Part shown: in pieces, positions 43,730-53,784 of the stretch
Layout of the letters: the number at the start of each line of letters is the position of its first letter
How positions within the stretch are numbered: position 1 is the stretch's first letter
Source of the DNA: Phytophthora sp. 'mugwort'
Lineage: Eukaryota; Oomycota; Peronosporomycetes; Peronosporales; Peronosporaceae
DNA: 64,000 bases
Assembly (NCBI GenBank): GCA_033558025.1
Contig: JAUCEF010000006.1
Coordinates: 2,046,001-2,110,000, forward strand
Direction of reading: 5' to 3'
Notes under the pieces: model-generated
What the model was told of the DNA's origin: nothing
Database searches by the model: none
What the model saw: only the letters and a program-made list of their open reading frames with translations
Program-made: the position numbers and the translations under genes

Positions 43730-44700
43730 ATGGACCTCGAATATGGCAGAAGAGCTCACGTGAGAGATCATCTCGTGATTGGGGTTGAAGAGGCTGCTCA
43801 GAGTGCGTTAACGGACCTGATGGGTCTACCGCACAACAGGCTTAATCATGCTGGAATGGAGGACATCAAGCGGTTAGCGAAGACGGTAGATTTTGGAGTG
43901 AAGCTGAACGAAGCTCACCTTGCAGCGTACGAGTGTGTTCCCTGTCGCATGGCCAGGTTTCGAAGGATGCATTACGCACGAGGGCCCCGACGCAGTTCAC
44001 GTCCATTGGAGAAACTTGTCATGGATGTCTGTTCGATTAAGGCAGAAACAGTAACTGGTGATACTATGTTTCTTGTGGTAGTAGACGAAGCATCAAGATT
44101 CAAGTGGACTTACCTCATGAAGAACAAGCTGACGCAGTTCATCTCGTGGAGGAGCTGATCCTGCAGCTGCACACGGAGTTTCAGAGTCAGGGCTGGCGTG
44201 TGGCGATGCTTCATTCGGACCAAGGCGACGAGTTCATCAATATTCAGCTTCGACAATTTTGCAAGGCGGAAGGGATTCGACCGACGTCTACCAATGAGTA
44301 TAGCCCAGAAGAAAATGCTGTGGCTGAGCGAGGTAATGGTGTCTTGCTCCCACGTGTTCGTTCACGTCTCACAACAACGCGGCTGCCGAAAGAGCTGTGG
44401 AGTGAGGCTTTGCTTCACTCGGTGTGCATGATCAATCGCTGGGGCACAGGTGCTCATCAAGGCAGACTGAGCCCATACGAAGTTCTCTACGGACGGAAAC
44501 CGAATCTGGGAGAGCTGCGCACGTGGGGTTGCTTGGTGCAAGCACGGATTGAGCCGGAAGCGCTCACGGCAAGAACAAGATGGAACCGCGGACTGAGATG
44601 TGTATTCTGCTTGGTTACAGCCATGATACCAAAGGTATCAAGGTGCTGAGCCTCGAGACGGGAGCTGTGCGGACGTGCCGATTGGAGAATGTGTTTTGCC
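43730..44700 (+). pseudogene. Copia integrase remnant
   Basis: The frame 43730-44158 has the HHCC pre-integrase zinc region (HNRLNHAGMEDIKRLAK, YECVPCRMARF) and the start of the catalytic core (EKLVMDVCSIKAE, first Asp; VVVDEASRFKWTYLMKNK). A shift near 44140 leads into 44104-44649, with MLHSDQGDEFINIQLRQFC (second Asp) and YSPEENAVAERGNG (catalytic Glu). It ends in LSPYEVLYGRKPNLGELRTW. A further shift near 44580 leads to MCILLGYSHDTKGIKVLSLE. All three catalytic residues survive, but the frame does not. Confidence 0.85.
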
Positions 44701-45051
44701 ACGAGCTGTACGCCTCTACTTATGATCACGTCAAGCATGTACTGCACGCCGTTATTGGAACTGAAGATGATTCAATTTCGGTGCCTATTGTCCGTATTCG
44801 AGCTGGTATCACTACTTCCTTGGACGATGTTAGTGTGGCCGCTCGTGCGCTGGACGGAAAAACACTCGATGAGGATGGACCAGTCCTGACCGGAATCGAG
44901 ATGGACGAGAACGGTACTGTTACTGATACTGACATTGATGCCGGTACATGAAGCACTACGAGAGTGCAAGGCCGCGGTCGTCGCCGGACGAAACTGGCGA
45001 ACGGCAAAAAGCGCAGCAGACTCGCGGACATGGTGACTGACAGTACGGACG

Positions 45052-46810
45052 ATGGTGACTACGTTGATCCGGGGCCTCTACAGAAACCAAGCCGGCTTCC
45101 TTGACGGTGCTTACTTAACGGTGCTTCCTCGCCGCAAGCGTGCCAATCCACGCTACCTGCGTGATTATGAAGTGAATGTGATCATTCAAGGCGCCGTCGT
45201 TGAGGACATCCCGCAGACTTCCCGGCAGGTAATGCGCAGTCTACAAAAAGATGAGTGGAAAGCGGCAATGAAGAGTGAGATGGAGTCCCTTCGCCAGCAC
45301 AAGACATGAGAATTAATTGATCGTGCATCTGTACCGAAAGGAGTGAAAGTCCTTACGTGTCGATGGGTTTTCGCGATCAAGCGCGACGCCAAGGGCAGAT
45401 TCTGCGTTTTAAAGCGCGTCTGGTGATTATGGGCAGAAGCACGTGTTTGGTGTTAATTTCACTGAGACCTATGCACCTGTAATTCGTTTCGAGACAATCT
45501 GAGCGGCTATTTATTATGGCATGCAGCGCGGATGGATTGTGATGTAGTATGATGTTAAAACTGCATTTTTTTTATTTGGGCCGCTGGAAGAGACAATTTA
45601 CATGGTGATTCCTCCCGGTTACGATGGGCTTTTCCCCGGTAAGGTATGCCATCTTCTCCGCAGTTTGTATGGCCTTTGCCAGGCGCCGTACATATGGAAT
45701 AAAATTTTTCACACCCAGCTGGTGAAGCTTGGCTTCACTCGCATTGAGAAGGAGCGTGGCCTGTATGCCCGCCAAGTGGGAGGAGAGATCACAATGCTGG
45801 TCACGGTGTATGCTGAGGATCTCCTACTTAATATGCCTGCAGATCTCTGTGAAAAGGTAGCTGTTGAGATGCAAGAGTTGTTTCAGCAGACGTCGCTGGG
45901 GGAAATACGATATCTGCTTGGAATCGAGATGATCATCAATCGCGCGGCGCGACAAGCGGTGTTCTCGCAGGCGCAGTACGTTCGAGAGCTGCTGCGCAAG
46001 TTTCACATGGCTGGGTGCAATGGGGCGCGTACACCAGAGACGACCGGGATGCCCCAAGTGTGCGAGCCTGCAGAAGATGATTATCCTCCGTCGTATCGCG
46101 AACCAGTGGGAGCATTGGGGTATCTGGTGTCGGACAAACGGCCAGACCTTGCTCATGCTGCCCGCAACCTTGGAAAATACCTGTCGACTTTTGATCATCG
46201 ACACTACGCATTAGCGAAACACGTGCTGCGGTACTTGAAGGCGACAACCGACTACGACCTGGTTATGGATATTTGCAGTGTATCAATAGTGAAGTTACGT
46301 TACTTCTCTACACCGATGCGGACTTTGCCAACGATCCTGTAGATCGAAAAAAGTATTAGTGGATACGTGACGATGATTGACAGCAATGTCATATCGTACG
46401 CTTCGCGTAAGCAGGGCATGGACGCGCTCAGCACAACAGAAGCCAAGTACGTGGCTATAAGCGAAGGCTTGAAGGACCTCCAGTGGCTGCGGCAGCTGTG
46501 CGATGAGTTGAAGTGGAAATACTCCACGCCTATGATGCTCGGTGACAACATGGGCTCTGTCTACATGCCTGAACGCCCCGGGAAGCATAGCAGAGCCAAG
46601 CACATCGAGAAGAGATATCACGTGCCAAGAGATCTGGTAGAGAAGAAGCAGCTTCGAGTGCAGCATGTCGGCACCAATGATATGGTGACCGACATTATGA
46701 CGAAGACGCTGGGCGCCACCAAGTTCGAGCGTTTCAGGATTATGCTCAAAGTGCTGTCGCTGAAGGAGCTGACGACGGTACCAGTGGAAGCAAGTTTGCA
46801 CCGCGAGTAA
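45052..46810 (+). pseudogene. Copia reverse transcriptase and RNase H remnant
   Basis: 45150-45309 gives NPRYLRDYEVNVIIQG and QKDEWKAAMKSEMESLRQHK, the usual beginning of Copia reverse transcriptase. 45602-46342 gives LLRSLYGLCQAPYIWNKIFH, TVYAEDLLLN (the catalytic YxDD box changed to YAED) and LAHAARNLGKYLSTF. 46367-46810 is the RNase H end: SYASRKQGMDALSTTEAKYV, MLGDNMGSVYMPERPGKHSR and HIEKRYHVPRDLVEKKQ. Stops and shifts lie at about 45309-45600 and at 46342. The altered catalytic box alone would disable the enzyme. Confidence 0.88.
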
Positions 46811-47090
46811 ACGCAAAAAATGGCTCGCTTGAGCGTGATCTGCATCGCGGCAATGCGCACCGTGCATTGATAATCGTGTCGACGAAGAAAAGACGTACGG
46901 GCGCATAGGCGGACTGAAGGCGGGATTTTTTGGTTGCTGAACAGGCACTGCGAGCGTGAAGACGAGTGTGTGGCACGCTGAGGAGTTTATCGCGAACGTT
47001 AAAGTATGCGATCGAATGCTGCGTGACTGAGTTCCACTTGGCGCGGGATGTTGCTGCAAGAGAAGTCACTGCGCGCTGATCAAGTAGGGG

Positions 47091-47418
47091 TGTGACGCCA
47101 ATCTGCTCATCGTAGGAGTCGAGTCGCCGACTGGGCTAGCAGCTGGTACTGTACTTGTCGGCGCTGTAGGCAGCTGAGTGGCGTGAAGATGATGGGCACC
47201 GTTTGTACTCTAAACTACAGTCAATACACTGCACCGAGTTGAGCTGCAGCAGGATAAGGCCTCTCACTCTAGAATTTGTAGTGACAGCTGCATAACGCCT
47301 TTCCTGCTGCTGCAAGTCCCGTTGGGTTTGCCAATAATCTGTGTTATCTACTATGGTTGATCCTGCAACGCAACTTAGGCCAGCTAATGCAGTGCTACGA
47401 AGGGCACGACACATGTCA
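47091..47418 (+). repeat. Copia 3' LTR (328 bp)
   Basis: Begins TGTGACGCCAATC and ends GACACATGTCA. By eye about 20 substitutions separate it from the 5' LTR, with compensating small indels (GC inserted near 47135, single-base losses near 47183 and 47330). Confidence 0.93.
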
Positions 47419-47531
47419 GAGGTCCGCTGCTACCATGTCCACCTCGGTGAATAGCGGCCCATAAGCTTTCTTGTAGCCATTATCGATAGTCTCCGCGGAC
47501 AAACTGTCCAACACGGAGCGGATCCATTGCA
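47419..47531 (-). pseudogene. upstream half of the host exon split by the Copia element
   Basis: On the minus strand an acceptor-like AACACCAG ends at 47532. Exon-like sequence then runs from 47531 to the insertion point: VQWIRSVLDSLSAETIDNGY, then KKAYGPLFTEVDMVAADL. An in-frame stop lies just upstream of the acceptor, as expected for an intron. The frame meets METHSKECV on the far side of the Copia element when one copy of GAGGT is counted. No family was recognised, and the exon before it was not identified with certainty (see 47582-47836). Confidence 0.5.
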
Positions 47532-47581
47532 CTGGTGTTCAAGTTTCTTTTCCACGCAGTCACCTTTACACAAGTTTACGT

Positions 47582-47836
47582 CTAGACTCGAATAGATGAG
47601 TCGCTAAGGTCGGGGTAGAACTCATGGGTAACTTTAGCGACGTCTTTGGACTCCTCCAAAGCTCGAGCGACAGTCAGCTTGTCGCGTGCGGAGACAGGCG
47701 TCTTGTTGCTTAGCGCATCTAAGAATGGCTGGCTGAAGGGCACGCCCCCACACCGGTATATTACCAATATTTTTGAATCGAAAAAACTGCAGTGGAAGTT
47801 ATAAGCCGAGGTCGCGAAAGGGTGCAATTGCTGCAA
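47582..47836 (-). other. unassigned ORF, possibly another exon of the disrupted host gene
   Basis: The minus-strand frame has coding-like text: FSQPFLDALSNKTPVSARDK, LTVARALEESKDVAKVTHEF and YPDLSDSSIRV before a stop. It lies just upstream (in gene direction) of the exon cut by the Copia insertion, so it may belong to the same dead gene. I could not find a donor in the right phase to join the two. Confidence 0.35.
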
Positions 47837-47890
47837 TGTGATTGGATGCTCTTATATGAAGGTGTCCAGTACAAGCCAAGGAAATCGGTA

Positions 47891-47955
47891 CTACTTCATT
47901 TTTCAAAAACGAATCATTCACGTTCATGAAGGATTCGTTTCGAAAAATGAAGTAG
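47891..47955. repeat. inverted repeat, 24/25-bp arms, 16-bp loop
   Basis: CTACTTCATTTTTC plus AAAAACGAATC (47891-47915) pairs with GATTCGTTTCGAAAAATGAAG plus TAG (47932-47955), with one mismatch and a one-base bulge. The loop carries a small TTCA/TGAA palindrome. Confidence 0.85.
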
Positions 47956-48042
47956 CTTTTTTAAGCAGCCGCAGTGCGCTGTCCAGAAGTCTGAACATGG
48001 TTTTACACATTCGATTACATGTATAATGGCGATACGGGTGCG

Positions 48043-48124
48043 TAATGCCAAGGGTGTGAGAAACCCAATGAAGCAATGAATTTGAAGCGTAGCTTCATTA
48101 AGGTTTCTCACACCCATGGCATTA
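48043..48124. repeat. inverted repeat, 32/33-bp arms, 17-bp loop
   Basis: TAATGCCAAGGGTGTGAGAA and the rest of the left arm (48043-48074) pair with the right arm (48092-48124), which ends GGTTTCTCACACCCATGGCA and TTA. Two or three mismatches and one bulge occur. It lies only 87 bp after the previous foldback. Confidence 0.88.
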
Positions 48125-49076
48125 CTAGTACGCAGCTATTCATAATAAGCATCCATACAACAGATATTCAAAACAATAAGTACAAACTTGTATTTGCTCG
48201 CTGCAGACGGAAGCCACCTACCCAGCGCATTAACCGCGCTACTGCAGTGCACATCAGTGTTTTCATCCACAATGACAGTCTTCCGACACGATGTAGCTCC
48301 TGATATCCGATGCATGCGATAATTATAGTTGGCACAATGGCACCTGCCTGCAACGGTAAGACCGTAGTCTGTATCCAAGAACTGCAGCATCGCATACCAC
48401 GTTGTGGATTTTTCAAGTGGTTGGCGTGGCCAGGTTAAACGGAGCTCAATTTCGGCAGTCCAAGCCGCCTACGGCACTGCTCGCCGAACATTCTTTGTCC
48501 ATTGATCTCAGGACGCATGCACCTCGTCGTCGTCCATCGATGGCCCCGGGACATTTCGCAAGTAGAGGATGACTCTTAACCGCTTTCAACGGTAAAGTCG
48601 ACTAAGTTACAGCAGTTTTACCTGCCATAATAAATGCCCTTTTCAGAAGAACTATAATGTCCTCCATTAATGCACTGCTTTGTATGTCCATAGCGACGTA
48701 TAAATGCATACCTTGAGAAGGACAATTTAGTAGCGTCATCACCCCTCTCAAGTGACATCGGTGGGATATTCATCCTGTCAAACATGGTTTGCATACGTTG
48801 GCACAGGTTGATCTTGATAAAAAGCAATTTAAATTAATTAGCCGATCCAGGCACAAAACATACCTCAGCAGTTATTAACAAGCATAAACAGGATCATGTA
48901 TCTCAGATTCAGGGAACAGAAACGAGTGCTGAATCCATGCCGCTTCGCTCTGTACGGCAGCAGAAACAGTCAGAGAGCAAAGCGCTCGCATCACTACCCC
49001 AGCCACTCTGAGAAACTCCCTCCGCCACTGCAGCAGAGACTTCCTTCACCTTAGTGCACTACCACCAAGCCGCACG
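48125..49076. other. unassigned; promoter side of the START gene
   Basis: Minus-strand frames at 48136-48440 (LDTDYGLTVAGRCHCANYNY) and 48618-48827 (MNIPPMSLERGDDATKLSFS) look partly protein-like but match no family I know. About 49000-49076 is C-rich leader sequence before the START gene. Confidence 0.35.
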
Positions 49077-49799
49077 ATGAACTACCTATTCGGGTACGGA
49101 GAGACACCGACGACGGAGGAGCAGGTCAAGCCCGAGGAGCCCGCATACCCGACGGCGGACGATGTGGACTTCGAGGCTTACGGCAAGGAAAACATCCAGA
49201 TCCTGCTGAACCGCCACACGGGCGACGACAAGGTGACGACGTGGGAGGTCGTGGACGATGCTGAGGACGTGCAGATCTGGCGCGGCGCCGTCGAGGAGTG
49301 CGACTGGTGCCCGTTCCGCGCCGCGCGCCGCATTGACGCCGATAAGCGCTTGATCGAGCAGGTCCTTCTGGACCCGAACCGCACGCTCGAGCTGGACGAG
49401 ATGATGGAGGGGATCGTAACGCTGCGTGACATCGGCGAGTCCAACCACTTGGCCTTCCGCCAGATCACCAGCAAGGGCCAGTTCCCCATTTATGGCCGTG
49501 AGTTCGTCGTGGTTACGTACGCCACGACGCTCGAGGACGGCCGCGTGGTCATTGCCACACGCTCGGTGGACGTGGCCGACGTGACCCCTCTTGAGGGCTA
49601 CGTGCGCGCCAACAACTACATCTCGGGTTACATCATCGAGGAGTTTAAGGAAAACGACGGCAAGGTGTACTGTGTCGTGACGCTCCTCGCACATGCCGAC
49701 CTGGCCGGCTACATCCCACCTAGCATCATCAACATGCTGGGTACGTCTTCGACCGTCAAGGTCCTCGAGAACTTGGAGGCCATCGTGACGGCCAAGTAG
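49077..49799 (+). CDS. START-domain lipid-binding protein
   Basis: Single exon, 240 residues. Residues about 30-235 read as one START (StAR-related lipid transfer) domain: VTTWEVVDDAEDVQIWRGAV at the beginning, then FRAARRIDADKRLIEQVLLD, ESNHLAFRQITSKGQFPIYG, REFVVVTYATTLEDGRVVIA and the C-terminal helix YIPPSIINMLGTSSTVKVLE. START domains bind a single lipid or sterol in a closed pocket and move it between membranes. No signal peptide, membrane helix or extra domain is present, so the protein is a small soluble START protein. The ATG at 49077 is the first in frame and follows a C-rich leader. It converges with the MSP gene (245 bp). Confidence 0.88.
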   Translation: MNYLFGYGETPTTEEQVKPEEPAYPTADDVDFEAYGKENIQILLNRHTGDDKVTTWEVVDDAEDVQIWRGAVEECDWCPFRAARRIDADKRLIEQVLLDPNRTLELDEMMEGIVTLRDIGESNHLAFRQITSKGQFPIYGREFVVVTYATTLEDGRVVIATRSVDVADVTPLEGYVRANNYISGYIIEEFKENDGKVYCVVTLLAHADLAGYIPPSIINMLGTSSTVKVLENLEAIVTAK

Positions 49800-50044
49800 A
49801 CTGTAGACATCACCGCGAGGCTTCTCGAGTCATCATGTTAAATGCTCGAAACACCTCGTGTGACCGACTTCGAAACGGTGTCTTTTAGGGGGAAACACTT
49901 GCGAATCACCCCTGTATAACTTCACGAATATACATTTTTGAAAAACCTAACTCGCGAAATATTAAGCCTTGGTTATCGTCGGCATGATGAAAGAGTGGAG
50001 GTTGATACATTACCTTGACGCGTCGATGCTGCGCTGTGCAACAA

Positions 50045-51889
50045 CTAGATAAAAAATGACAGCTTGGGGTTGGAGAAGTCGACAGTGTCCATCCTGTCGG
50101 CCGAAACGACGATCACAGACGAGTCTCGAGGGGCGTTGGAAGCGGTGATGTAAGCCACACGATCGTCATGGTCATCTTCGCCAACTTCGGTGGGCACGGC
50201 GCTTGGAGCGATCGCGAACGACGACTCGGCCGAATCCGAGTATCGGTAGGTAGTGTTAAGTTTGTCTCGTATTGTGCTCTCAGGTGATTCGTCCGTTGAA
50301 GATGAAGAAGACAGTTGCTTCACACCTTGAACAACCGAGTGGAAGACTTGCTGTGGAGCTCCTTTGGTCCTGCTCTTGTGTACTGAAGCGCTGCTCCTGC
50401 TTCGAGTATCCGAGTCCGAGCTTCCGTGAGTGCCACTGCCACACTCGCTTCCCTCCATCTTAAGCTCCACTGAAAGCATTGTCGACTCACGGTCGCTTCG
50501 CGGCATCAAAGACCACAACAAACTGGTCTCGCGGGTGCGCTTGTGCTCATCCAGCTTCATCAAATCGGTGTACTTGCCCCGGGAGATGTTGGCGACCTCG
50601 ATCATAAACGCATCCTTGGCCTCACGTTTTTCTGGATCAAAACTGATTTCTTCGCGCGGTGCATATAACGACACGACTACTTCTTGTGCGCTTGTAGTGG
50701 ACACAAGTCCTCGGCTGGGCTTGACAACGTAGCCTGATTGGTTCGACGTGCGCACTTTAAACGTGAGGCAATCGTTCTGACTTGAGTTCACGATGAAAAA
50801 TGAAGTGCGACCCCAGAAGCGCGGTGCAGGCTTCACGTTGAACGATAGCTCGTCGCTTGGCTGAATGTGGTAAAGCAGTGGACCAAGCTCATGCGTTGGT
50901 TCGCCAGCTGCAGTGTCAGTGGAAAGCGCAGTTAGCATCGTGTCGCTGACAGAGCTGTCGTCCACGCTAATACTGCTGGCCAGTGTGTCACGTGGCCTTG
51001 TCATCGGAGTCCTGGAAGGCGCATAGTTCGTCGAAGCCGACATCCTTGTCTCCGATCTTCTCGTCATCACGGGCGGTTCAATCGTCGTCGCGTAATTCGT
51101 GGCAGTCGACATCCTTCTATCCAACAGCATTGGAGGCTCGATTGTTGTATGGAAGCTGGCGTCGCTGTCGAACGATTGTTGACGACTTCGACGTTCTCCT
51201 CTCCTCATGTCCTCGGACGGCGTTAACTGATTGCTAAATGACCGGCTGGGTCTGCTGTGTTCGTCGTTGCTTCCACTGCGACTCCTTGCACTCGTGTTTA
51301 AGCTCCTGTTATCACTGCGACTCGATCGGACCTCTTGCGAGCTCATACTGGCGCTGCTCATACTACGCGAGAACATGTTGTTGTCCTGCGTGACCTCCGA
51401 AGGCAGAAGAGGACGAACTCCCGGTGTCGACGCCGTGAAGCGACAGACCATCTTGTTCTCCGTGATGCAGTCCTTCGGTATTTTCTTCCAGAACACCCGC
51501 AGCGACGCACTGGAGGTGGGGTCCAGCGGCTCCCTCTGTACATCTTCCTCCCGCTCCACGCTCTGCACGAGGAAGAGTTCCGACGACTGGCGGGTCATCA
51601 GGTCCCGCGGGTCCATGGCACCCAGACGCTCGCAGGTCCTTGCTGTTGCTGTCATGATCACTTGCGCGCTGGCTCCAGGCGCCACGAGCCCGTGGGTCGG
51701 ACGCACCGCGAACGCGTCCGGGTTGCGCGTCCGCACGCGGAAGACCATGTCGTTCCGCGGCGACAGGTTGGTGAGCGTGAGGCAGCAGCGCGGCCGCTGG
51801 TCCGACCGGGCGTCTGGCATCGGGAATAGCAGCTCGCGCGCCGGCTCTAGCAATAGACTCGAGTCCACGCCCACAGAAGCGGTGATCAT
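50045..51889 (-). CDS. protein with two MSP (VAP-like) domains
   Basis: Single exon, 614 residues from the ATG at 51889 (a frame six codons longer starts only at GTG). The first MSP-like immunoglobulin fold (about 10-105) has LTLTNLSPRNDMVFRVRTRN and VRPTHGLVAPGASAQVIMTA. The second (about 345-445) has LSFNVKPAPRFWGRTSFFIV, LTFKVRTSNQSGYVVKPSRG and LVSTTSAQEVVVSLYAP. Between and after them are long serine/arginine-rich low-complexity parts. There is no C-terminal membrane anchor, unlike VAP proteins. MSP domains bind FFAT-type peptides at membrane contact sites. The gene runs divergently from TMEM231, 226 bp apart between start codons. Confidence 0.82.
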   Translation of the reverse strand: MITASVGVDSSLLLEPARELLFPMPDARSDQRPRCCLTLTNLSPRNDMVFRVRTRNPDAFAVRPTHGLVAPGASAQVIMTATARTCERLGAMDPRDLMTRQSSELFLVQSVEREEDVQREPLDPTSSASLRVFWKKIPKDCITENKMVCRFTASTPGVRPLLPSEVTQDNNMFSRSMSSASMSSQEVRSSRSDNRSLNTSARSRSGSNDEHSRPSRSFSNQLTPSEDMRRGERRSRQQSFDSDASFHTTIEPPMLLDRRMSTATNYATTIEPPVMTRRSETRMSASTNYAPSRTPMTRPRDTLASSISVDDSSVSDTMLTALSTDTAAGEPTHELGPLLYHIQPSDELSFNVKPAPRFWGRTSFFIVNSSQNDCLTFKVRTSNQSGYVVKPSRGLVSTTSAQEVVVSLYAPREEISFDPEKREAKDAFMIEVANISRGKYTDLMKLDEHKRTRETSLLWSLMPRSDRESTMLSVELKMEGSECGSGTHGSSDSDTRSRSSASVHKSRTKGAPQQVFHSVVQGVKQLSSSSSTDESPESTIRDKLNTTYRYSDSAESSFAIAPSAVPTEVGEDDHDDRVAYITASNAPRDSSVIVVSADRMDTVDFSNPKLSFFI

Positions 51890-52115
51890 CCTTCTGTATG
51901 GTAACACCAGAAATGCGCAATAGACTCGTTCTCTGCAATTCAGATTGTGAGTGTAGAGGGACTCGACGATCGTACGTCAGAGGCAGGGCATACAAAAGCA
52001 AGTAAAGTTCGACTTAAGTACGATCCTGAATATGTCGCATTGTCGCTTAGAATTTAGCTAAACTTTAGATAGATCTTGAAGAGGGGTCATCCATCGTTTG
52101 TCATTCCATCGCTCG
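51890..52115. promoter_or_regulatory. shared divergent promoter of the MSP gene and TMEM231
   Basis: Only 226 bp separate the two start codons, so both promoters must lie here. I see no clear initiator match; a TCATTCCATC word near 52101 is a weak candidate for TMEM231. Confidence 0.5.
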
Positions 52116-53657
52116 ATGCGTGCCACTTGCCACCGCGCGAGTGTGCAGCGGCGCTATTGCAGTGGCTTCTTGTCTCTATCGCACATATCGGTCATGCTTC
52201 TCTGGATGGTTGCAGCCTTTCTACCGCTGCTGCTGGCGATGGGATCGCGAGGTGCGTGCTCAAAAATACATTTAAAAAATTCATGGAGGATGCGGTTGAT
52301 AGTAACGCTCGCAATTTGGTTAGATTTCGTGCTGCGAGAGAGCTCGTACAGAGAGCAGCCCGTGGTCGGGCTCACAGACCGAATGCTCTGCATTTTTGAA
52401 GGTGAGCGGGACGATGGAGGGCAGAAGCAGCCGCTGATGTTAGTGCACTCGACGTTCTCGGAGCGGGTTCAGCAGCTCTACTCGAATGACAGCTTGCGGT
52501 CTGCTTCCATCCAGGTAGATACTTTTCATCGAGGTTTCAGTGGTGGCACTGGTGCTGCATTGAGCGATTATGTACTTGTGATGGTGTAGACTTCTAGTAT
52601 GGATAACAATTTGGACGGGACCGCTGAGTCGGTCCACGTTGAGTTCTCCATGCCACTATCGACTAATGAGACCATTCGGATGGCCACGCTGATAGTTGTA
52701 CTGAATTACACACTGAAGGTGCACTTTTTTCGTTGGACGGGCTCAGATGGCATGTTTGTATCACGATTTTTGTTTCTCGCGAGCAGAGCTACACCAAGCT
52801 CAACATGGACGTGCTAGCAATGTACTGGCATTCGTCTCCATTTGCTGGAGATACACTGTATGCTGACGGCGACCTCGACTTGCATCAGCGCAATGCACTT
52901 GATATTACAAATAGGTTCGTCCAGCCGCTCGTGTGACTGGGTCGACGGTTGCTTACGATGCTTATTTTTCATTTTGCAGTATGCAGCGACCATACATCCA
53001 TTCATCTATCGCGAATATGATCAAGAATGACACAACTCAGGAACATCTTCTACAGTCTCTTGTCAGCGGATATCGAGAACGCAACTGTAAGTTTTTTGCC
53101 GTTACGCTTGGGTGAATTGGTCCTGGACTGACAAGATTTCTGTGGATGCTGAAAGACACCGCTAACTTCCATGTCCCGTATCCGATTTGGACGTCAAATG
53201 CCAATTCCGAGGACATTCGGCTGTTTCGAGTGTTCATGGATATCCAGATAAATTCTGTCGACATCCTGTAAGTCTGAAGGCCCTTTGCACAATATTTTGG
53301 GCGGGGGCTAAGAATTGTTCGATCACGTTTTGCAAAGATACACACCCGAGTGGCCCGAGATTGTGAAGTATGCTTGGATACAGGTAGGTCATTGTCTGCT
53401 TTATTTGATACCCAACGCTCATATCCTCCTCTGTTTACGAACCTATCCTGCCAGTACTACTGCATCTTCATAGTCGTCTCAACGCTCGCCATCGCTCTGC
53501 GCGAGTATCTCTTCACCCACAAGGTTCGTTGTCGTACGGCATTGCTCGTTCTCCCTCCCTGGACTCTGCTCACCCTCCTCGCTGCTTCACCCAGCTCTTA
53601 CCAAGTGTCTGTGTTATCGACGAGCCCCGACTGAAATCTGCTGCCAAGTTCGAATAA
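52116..53657 (+). CDS. TMEM231: TMEM231, ciliary transition-zone membrane protein
   Basis: Nine exons by my model: 52116-52251, 52324-52514, 52590-52718, 52787-52914, 52980-53086, 53156-53267, 53338-53383, 53455-53523, 53595-53657; 326 residues, all GT-AG introns of 68-75 bp. The first in-frame ATG is 52116. After a first membrane helix (MLLWMVAAFLPLLLAMGSR) come landmarks that align with animal TMEM231: VLRESSYREQPVV, MDNNLDGTAESVHVEFSMPL, DTLYADGDLDLHQRNAL, SLVSGYRERN, FHVPYPIW and PEWPEIVKYAWIQ, followed by the second helix YYCIFIVVSTLAIALREYLF. TMEM231 is part of the B9/tectonic complex that gates protein entry into cilia. Here it would serve the zoospore flagella. Confidence 0.9.
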
Positions 53658-53784
53658 CTGAACATACAGTGCACTTCAACTTTGTCAACGTCAGCCATTT
53701 CCGCTACATGTTAAATTCCAAAATACCTATCCGTTAAGTGTTAAGACACGCAGTACCGTGGTTCAAGTTTCACGTCAGTACACG

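Larger units (their letters stand above)
41546..47418 (+). mobile_element. full-length Ty1/Copia LTR retrotransposon, inactive
   Basis: 5873 bp between two 328-bp LTRs, flanked by a perfect 5-bp target duplication GAGGT (41541-41545 and 47419-47423). The internal part holds, in Copia order, gag, integrase, reverse transcriptase and RNase H, all on the plus strand and all broken by frameshifts and stops. The LTRs differ at about 20 positions plus three small indels (about 6%), so the insertion is not recent. The primer-binding site directly after the left LTR matches the anticodon part of tRNA-Met. A short purine stretch (AAGTAGGGG) stands directly before the right LTR. Confidence 0.93.

Noticed and set aside
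50272..51923. Plus-strand frames over the MSP gene (up to 230 codons)
   Set aside because: Antisense shadows with no motifs; the minus strand carries two MSP domains.
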